Origin: Pseudomonadota bacterium
GTDB taxonomy: Bacteria > Pseudomonadota > Gammaproteobacteria > Xanthomonadales > Xanthomonadaceae
Reading direction: 5' to 3'
NCBI GenBank assembly: GCA_023438325.1
Contig: JAEXRB010000190.1
Span: forward strand, 1 to 9,832
DNA: 9,832 nt
The translations under genes were made by a program, and so were the position numbers. The notes beneath the pieces are model-generated. The model did no database searches. It was not told the origin of the DNA and saw nothing but the letters and a program-made list of their open reading frames with translations. Below are positions 5,614 to 9,832 of the stretch, in pieces (within the stretch, counting starts at the first letter, position 1; each line of letters starts with the position of its first letter).

Positions 5614-6329
5614 TACACACCTCCCGCGCGCACGGTGCGCTGTTCGATTCGTTTTTCCGGCGTGGCGTTGACCACGATGCGGTCCACGTAGATGCCGGGC
5701 AGGTGCACCTGATCCGGATCGATCTCACCGATCTCCACCAAGTGCTCCACTTCCACCACGGTGGTTTTTCCGGCCATCGCCACCGCCGGGTTGAAGTTGC
5801 GCGATGTCTTGCGGAACAGCAGGTTGCCGGCCTTGTCGGCCTTCCACGCCTTGACCAGCGAGACATCGGCGCGCAGTGCCGTTTCCAGCACGTAGTGGCG
5901 ATCGCCGAACTGGCGGGTTTCCTTGCCTTCGGCCACCACGGTGCCGTAGCCGGTGGCGGTGAAGAAGGCCGGAATGCCGGCGCCGCCCGCGCGGAGGCGT
6001 TCGGCCAGCGTGCCTTGCGGATTGAATTCCAGTTCCAGCTCGTTGGAAAGGTACTGGCGCTCGAACTCCTTGTTCTCGCCCACGTAGGAGGAAATCATCT
6101 TGCTGATCTGGCGCGTTTCCAGCAGTTGCCCGAGGCCAAAGCCATCCACGCCGGCGTTGTTGGAAATCACGGTAAGGCCTTTCACGCCGGTATCGCGCAA
6201 GGCGGCGATCAGGGCCTCGGGGATGCCGCACAGGCCGAAGCCGCCGACGGCCAGGGTCTGGCCATCTGCGACCAATCCCGCCAGTGCGGCATGGGCGTCG
6301 GGGTAGAGTTTTCGGGAACTTGAAGTCAT
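5613..6329 (-). CDS. scoA: 3-ketoacid CoA-transferase subunit A
   Basis: 238-residue alpha subunit of the same CoA-transferase. Seen: TLAVGGFGLCGIPEALI at 25-41, the glycine-rich CoA-transferase family I signature; VISNNAG; a SSYVGENKEFERQYL block; ELEFNPQGTLAERLRAGGAGIPAF; and TGYGT, followed by KADKAGNLLFRKTSRNFNP and the C-terminal VHLPGIYVDRIV. The length matches ScoA/AtoD-type subunits (~220-240). The start is taken at the ATG at 6329 (MTSSSRKLYPDAHAAL); a TTG six codons upstream keeps the frame open but is less likely. A modest GAGA lies 10 bases before the ATG. It is first in the scoA-scoB pair, with its own 138-base upstream region holding a candidate promoter. Confidence 0.92.
   Translation of the reverse strand: MTSSSRKLYPDAHAALAGLVADGQTLAVGGFGLCGIPEALIAALRDTGVKGLTVISNNAGVDGFGLGQLLETRQISKMISSYVGENKEFERQYLSNELELEFNPQGTLAERLRAGGAGIPAFFTATGYGTVVAEGKETRQFGDRHYVLETALRADVSLVKAWKADKAGNLLFRKTSRNFNPAVAMAGKTTVVEVEHLVEIGEIDPDQVHLPGIYVDRIVVNATPEKRIEQRTVRAGGV
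5618..5625 (-). promoter_or_regulatory. strong ribosome binding site of scoB
   Basis: On the minus strand GGGAGGTG, with GGAGG six bases before the scoB ATG, embedded in the last codons of scoA. It is the clearest Shine-Dalgarno in the window and supports independent, efficient initiation of scoB despite the TAATG overlap. Confidence 0.8.
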
Positions 6330-6371
6330 GTCGCAGGATTCTCGCAAACGCCGTGAACGGACGGACGTTGC

Positions 6372-6400
6372 ATCTTAGAACCTGCCGCCGAAGGGGTCAT
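6372..6400 (-). promoter_or_regulatory. candidate sigma-70 promoter of scoAB
   Basis: On the minus strand ATGACC (4 of 6 to the -35 consensus) and TAAGAT (4 of 6 to -10) are separated by 17 bases, leaving about 40 bases to the scoA ATG. Spacing is ideal but the hexamers are only moderate matches. Confidence 0.3.
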
Positions 6401-6467
6401 TAGCACTTACGGGCAATACCGCGTGCGCGCTCCGCTCGGCTTCGGCGAGGTGCGCCGGCAGTGGGGC

Positions 6468-6905
6468 CTATTTCATCTGACCCGCATCGATCCGGATCGT
6501 TTCCTGATGTGCGCTCTCGCAACGCCCTTCCACGCACTGGCAGCCGCTGATCGAGGGAAAACCGCAGATGCCGGCGGTGCCGGATTCGGCGCAGGCCGCC
6601 TTTACCTGTTCGGGAAAGGTGGGGCTGTCCACGTTGACGCAGGCCGGGTAGTAGCCGCAGCAGTTGCCGACATCCTTGACGGTGCAGTGGGCATCGGTGG
6701 TGCAGGAATAGTCGACGTTGCCGATGGCCTTCGTTGTGCCAGGTGTTGTCCTGCCGGCAGGGCTTTCGGTGCCGTCTGGCGCCTTGGGTGGCGAATCTTC
6801 ATGAGCGATGGCCTCCTGTACCGGCGACGTTGCCGCATCGCGTGATGGCGCGCACGCGGCGAGCAGGGCCAGGACCAGGGCAGTGGCGAGAAGGCGCAAG
6901 ATCAT
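6468..6905 (-). CDS. cysteine-rich lipoprotein of unknown function
   Basis: 145-residue lipoprotein. The signal MILRLLATALVLALLAAC ends in a lipobox with Cys18. A low-complexity spacer (~19-62) rich in Pro, Thr, Ser and Glu follows, then a compact domain (~65-130) with ten cysteines at 68, 74, 82, 83, 89, 105, 114, 122, 124 and 129. The pattern includes SCTTDAHC, NCCGYYPACVN and SGCQCVEGRC. The even count suggests five disulfides, so this is an oxidised periplasmic or surface-exposed module. The CxxDxxC...CCG...CVN...CxCxxGRC layout recalls small disulfide-rich domains in other bacterial lipoproteins, but I cannot name a family. Ser19 is absent and Ala19 follows the cysteine; no Asp at +2, so outer-membrane sorting is expected. 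The ATG overlaps the glnS stop by four bases (ATGA) and no good ribosome site precedes it, implying coupling to glnS. Confidence 0.8.
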   Translation of the reverse strand: MILRLLATALVLALLAACAPSRDAATSPVQEAIAHEDSPPKAPDGTESPAGRTTPGTTKAIGNVDYSCTTDAHCTVKDVGNCCGYYPACVNVDSPTFPEQVKAACAESGTAGICGFPSISGCQCVEGRCESAHQETIRIDAGQMK

Positions 6906-8623
6906 GGTTTGGTGGCCCAGGTGTCGCGCAGTGTGACCACGCGATTGAATACCGGATGCCCGGGGCTGTGATCGTAACGGTCGGTGACGAAATAACCGGT
7001 GCGCTCGAACTGGAACCGGGTTTCCGGCTCGGCCCGCACGGCCGCCGGCTCGCCAAAACCGCGTACCACGCGACGCGATTCGGGATTGATGTAATCGCGA
7101 TAGGTTTTGCCATCGGCTTCATCATCCGGGTTGGGCACCGAGAAAAGACGGTCGTAGAGGCGGATTTCCGCATCAACCGCATGCTTGGCGCTGACCCAGT
7201 GGATGGTGCCTTTTACCTTGCGATCCACCGCGCTGCCGCCGGGGCGGGTGTCAGGATCGAGTGTGCCGCGCAGCTCGACCACGTGATCGCCATCCTTGAT
7301 CACGTCATCGCAGCGCACGATGCCCACGCCGCGCAGGCGCACTTCGCCACCGGGCACGAGGCGCTTGAAGCCCTTGGGCGGAACTTCGGCAAAATCCTCG
7401 CGCTCGATCCACACCTCGCGCGCAAACGGCACCTGACGGCTGCCGCGTGATTCGTCTTTTGGGTGATTGGCGAAATCGAGGGTTTCTTCGTGGTCTTGCG
7501 GCAGGTTGGTGAGAACGAGCTTGAGCGGTTCGATCACGGCCAGGCGGCGCTCGGCGGCGGCATCCAGATCCTCGCGGATGCAGCCTTCGAGAATCGAGTA
7601 ATCCAGCAGCGAGTTCTGTTTGGAAATACCGATGCGATCCACCAGCAGGCGCAGCGCCGCCGGCGTGGCACCACGGCGACGGATGCCCTGCAACGTGGGC
7701 ATGCGCGGATCGTCCCAGCCATCGACGAGCTGGTCTTCGACCATTGCCAGGAGCTTGCGCTTGCTCATGACGAGATAGTTGAGATTGAGGCGCGAAAACT
7801 CGATCTGGCGCGGTTTGGCGGCGGTGTTGGGTACGCCTTTTGCCACCAGCGGAGCCATCAGTTCCGGCGTGCCGGCGAGATCGACCTTGTCCACGCACCA
7901 GTCGTACAGCGGGCGGTGGTCTTCAAATTCCAGCGTGCACAGCGAGTGGGTGATGCCTTCGATGGCATCGCCGAGGGCGTGGGCGATGTCGTACATCGGG
8001 TAGATGCACCAGGCATTGCCGGTGTTCTGGTGTTCGACGTGCTTGATGCGATACAGCGCCGGATCGCGCAGGTTGATGTTGCCCGAGGCCATGTCGATTT
8101 TCGCGCGCAGGGTGCGGGCACCGTCGGGGAATTCGCCGGCGCGCATGCGGCGGAACAGGTCGAGGCTTTCCTCGATGCTGCGTTCGCGAAAAGGCGAGGG
8201 CCGTCCCGGTTCGGTCAAGGTGCCGCGATAGGCGCGCACTTCTTCGGCGGAAAGGTCGCAGACGTAGGCATCGCCTTGCCGGATCAGCTTCTCGGCGGCC
8301 AGGTAATACACCTCGAAATAGTCCGAGGCATGGCGCAATTCGGCCCACTCGAAGCCGAGCCAGCGCACGTCGTCCTGAATGGCCTGCACGTATTCGGGAT
8401 CTTCCTTGGCCGGGTTGGTGTCGTCGAAGCGCAGGTTGCAGCGCCCCGAAAACTCCTGCGCGATGCCGAAGTCCAGACAGATCGCCTTGGCGTGGCCGAT
8501 GTGCAGATAGCCGTTCGGCTCCGGCGGGAAGCGGGTCTGGATCGCGCTGTGCTTGCCCGAGGCCAGGTCCTCGCGGACGATCTGGCGGATGAAATCGTTA
8601 CGTTCTGGGGTGGCGTCGGACAT
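6902..8623 (-). CDS. glnS: glutaminyl-tRNA synthetase
   Basis: 573-residue class I aminoacyl-tRNA synthetase that charges tRNA-Gln with glutamine using ATP in the cytoplasm. Seen: TRFPPEPNGYLHIGHAKA with the HIGH motif at 41-44; LRFDDTNPAKE at 64-74; NINLRDPALYRIKH; the tRNA acceptor-binding stretch ending EFEDHRPLYDW at 232-242; FSRLNLNYLVMSKRKL with the KMSKS-equivalent VMSKRK at 285-290; GWDDPRMPTLQGIRRRG at 302-318; and CIREDLD. The anticodon-binding beta-barrel region has SRQVPFAREVWIEREDF, KGTIHWVSAKHA, EIRLYDRLFSVPNP and the terminal VFNRVVTLRDTW. E. coli GlnRS has about 554 residues, so this is full length. The start at 8623 gives the usual short N-terminus; no clear Shine-Dalgarno is seen. 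The lipoprotein gene follows with a 4-base overlap. Confidence 0.97.
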   Translation of the reverse strand: MSDATPERNDFIRQIVREDLASGKHSAIQTRFPPEPNGYLHIGHAKAICLDFGIAQEFSGRCNLRFDDTNPAKEDPEYVQAIQDDVRWLGFEWAELRHASDYFEVYYLAAEKLIRQGDAYVCDLSAEEVRAYRGTLTEPGRPSPFRERSIEESLDLFRRMRAGEFPDGARTLRAKIDMASGNINLRDPALYRIKHVEHQNTGNAWCIYPMYDIAHALGDAIEGITHSLCTLEFEDHRPLYDWCVDKVDLAGTPELMAPLVAKGVPNTAAKPRQIEFSRLNLNYLVMSKRKLLAMVEDQLVDGWDDPRMPTLQGIRRRGATPAALRLLVDRIGISKQNSLLDYSILEGCIREDLDAAAERRLAVIEPLKLVLTNLPQDHEETLDFANHPKDESRGSRQVPFAREVWIEREDFAEVPPKGFKRLVPGGEVRLRGVGIVRCDDVIKDGDHVVELRGTLDPDTRPGGSAVDRKVKGTIHWVSAKHAVDAEIRLYDRLFSVPNPDDEADGKTYRDYINPESRRVVRGFGEPAAVRAEPETRFQFERTGYFVTDRYDHSPGHPVFNRVVTLRDTWATKP

Positions 8624-8679
8624 GGCGCGATGGGGTGGTGGAAAAGAGCGGAAGTTTACCCCGGAAGCGACGCAGGCAG

Positions 8680-8709
8680 GACGCGAGCGGCTGCCGAGGC
8701 CGTCGCGTC
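8680..8709. other. strong hairpin between the beta-helix gene and glnS
   Basis: Inverted repeat with outer arms GACGCGA / TCGCGTC and inner arms CGGC / GCCG, one bulged base and a 7-base loop, giving 11 pairs. On the minus strand it begins seven bases after the beta-helix stop codon and ends about 57 bases before the glnS start. It is a good candidate for a transcript end or a leader structure, but lacks a T-tract. Confidence 0.4.
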
Positions 8710-8715
8710 AACTGT

Positions 8716-9832
8716 TCATTCGAAGCCGTCGCGCAACATCACCGTGACTTCGAACGCACCGATGTCCGCACGGGCGCCGGGGCCGAGGCGGTTGGGCATG
8801 TCCGGATCGTCGACGCTGCCATGACGCACCAGATCGGCGCCACCGAGTCCGCTGTCGAGCAATTGGGCGGTATCGCAGGCATCGATGGCGCTGTCCGGGC
8901 GGGCGGGGCGGTAGTCGTAATGGGCGCGGGAAATGAAGGCATAGGGCGCCGGTTGGATCAGCGCACGGGTGCCGCTGCCGGTAAACGCGGGTGCTTTCAC
9001 GCAGTCGGCGTCGATGGGATTGACCGCGAACAGCACCTGCACGCCGGGCCTGGGTTCGATGATGGAGGAGCGCAGCACCAATGGCATCGTGGTGGGGCCG
9101 TTGTAGATTTCCCAAGGGCCGCCCGCGGCGGCGGTTGCCGCAAGCGTGTTGTCGGCCATCGTCACGTGCTGGAGGTGGACTTGGTTGGGCCCTGCGCCCA
9201 GCGACAGGGTGGCGCAGGGTGAATGTGCGGATGGGTTGATGCACTGGTTGCCGGCAATCACCGCCGAATCCAGCCAGATGCGATTCATGATGCCGCTGAC
9301 GGGGCCGATGCTGCCGCTATGGATTGCCGCGCCGCCGCCATCGGAGCTGCGATTGTCCGCCAACAGGACTTGCCCCAGTCGCAGGCTGCCGTGCATCACC
9401 ATCGCCGCGCCGCCACGGCTGGCGACGTTGCCGGTGATCTGGTTGCAGCCGTAGCGGCCTTCGCAGTTCTTGAGCCATCCTGGCAGGTGATCCAGAAAGC
9501 GCGTCATTTGCGCCGAGGCGCCCGGGCCCATGGCATTGCCGTAGAGATAAAGGCCGCCGCCATTTCCCGTCGCGGCGTTGTTGTGGATCGTCATTTCCAC
9601 GGCGACGAGACTGGCGGTGCCGAGCAGTGCGATGCCGCCGCCGTTGCCGGTGGTGGCGTTGTCGGCAAGCAGGAAACCACGCGGCGTGGGCATCGGCAGG
9701 TCGGGATCGCCACTGAGCCAGCCTACTTCCACCGAGGATGCACTGTTGATGTTGCCCGTGGCGAAAATCCCGCCGCCGGTGTTTTCATATGCGGTAGTGC
9801 TGCCGTTGGCGCTGTTGTGGGTCACCGCGACG
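8716..9832 (-). CDS. secreted right-handed beta-helix protein (choice-of-anchor Q type), N-terminal part outside the window
   Basis: About 371 C-terminal residues are visible; the frame stays open to the window end, so the true start and signal peptide lie beyond 9832. The GTG at 9825 reads as an internal Val. The sequence is a run of short repeats of the type N-x-A-x-G-N-G-G-G-[IL]-x-[IVL], for example NTGGGIFATGN, NATTGNGGGIAL and NAATGNGGGLYLYG, with SRGGAAM and SSDGGGAAIH later. These are typical rungs of a parallel beta-helix like those of polymorphic outer-membrane proteins. The end has the SAIDAC ... NRLGPGARADIGAFE block of choice-of-anchor Q proteins, then a short tail VMLRDGFE. Six cysteines (two close pairs, CEGRYGC and CINPSAHSPC, plus two more) suggest disulfides outside the cytoplasm. 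It is probably a secreted or surface protein; the ligand or enzyme activity, if any, is not evident. Confidence 0.85.
   Translation of the reverse strand, partial: VAVTHNSANGSTTAYENTGGGIFATGNINSASSVEVGWLSGDPDLPMPTPRGFLLADNATTGNGGGIALLGTASLVAVEMTIHNNAATGNGGGLYLYGNAMGPGASAQMTRFLDHLPGWLKNCEGRYGCNQITGNVASRGGAAMVMHGSLRLGQVLLADNRSSDGGGAAIHSGSIGPVSGIMNRIWLDSAVIAGNQCINPSAHSPCATLSLGAGPNQVHLQHVTMADNTLAATAAAGGPWEIYNGPTTMPLVLRSSIIEPRPGVQVLFAVNPIDADCVKAPAFTGSGTRALIQPAPYAFISRAHYDYRPARPDSAIDACDTAQLLDSGLGGADLVRHGSVDDPDMPNRLGPGARADIGAFEVTVMLRDGFE

Noticed and set aside
5574..6323. 249-codon plus-strand frame opposite scoA
   Set aside because: Antisense to scoA with its intact signature motifs; no domain in the translation.
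7463..8824. Open frame of 453 codons on the plus strand, opposite glnS
   Set aside because: It lies antisense to an unmistakable GlnRS. It is explained by the high GC and the codon bias of glnS; the translation has no recognisable domain.
1..9832. Mobile element, CRISPR array or defence island
   Set aside because: No transposase, integrase, direct-repeat array, flanking duplications or defence-protein motifs; all genes fit core or surface-protein families.

Overview
The window is a GC-rich, tightly packed stretch of a gammaproteobacterial chromosome, most likely from the order Xanthomonadales (Xanthomonadaceae or Rhodanobacteraceae). This rests on three things: GlnRS (the direct Gln-tRNA route), the mix of housekeeping families, and a secreted beta-helix protein ending in ...DGFE, a tail I associate with secreted proteins of that group. 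The assignment is inference, because no rRNA or marker tree is available. I see no insertion sequence, phage gene, CRISPR array, tRNA or toxin/defence gene. The region looks like ordinary core genome plus a few accessory surface proteins.

Layout, left to right. 1-726 (+): NRDE/TANGO2-family protein, its first codons lying before the window. 806-1345 (-) and 1442-1990 (-): a YfiB-like OmpA lipoprotein and a YfiR-like periplasmic protein, transcribed yfiR then yfiB, with no yfiN diguanylate cyclase gene between them. 1991-2298: a 308-base gene-free stretch with an AT-rich island holding a palindrome and a consensus IHF-type site. 2299-2886 (-) and 2886-4142 (-): an SGNH hydrolase joined stop-to-start behind an AlaA-type aminotransferase. 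4352-4918 (+): a DUF924 protein, divergent from the aminotransferase. 4984-5613 (-) and 5613-6329 (-): the two subunits of a succinyl-CoA:3-ketoacid CoA-transferase, read scoA then scoB. 6468-6905 (-): a cysteine-rich lipoprotein whose start overlaps the stop of glnS at 6902-8623 (-). 8716-9832 (-): the C-terminal part of a secreted right-handed beta-helix protein, cut by the window end.

Three pairs are joined by overlapping stop and start codons: aminotransferase/SGNH (TGATG), scoA/scoB (TAATG) and glnS/lipoprotein (ATGA). Each pair is probably co-transcribed and translationally coupled. Both convergent gaps (727-805 and 4919-4983) contain hairpins suited to bidirectional termination.

The most interesting point is the YfiR-YfiB pair. 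In Pseudomonas and E. coli these two proteins control the inner-membrane diguanylate cyclase YfiN from the periplasm and outer membrane, and all three are encoded together. Here the sensor and its antagonist keep the residues expected for function but the enzyme is absent from the locus, so the effector must be encoded elsewhere or be a different protein.
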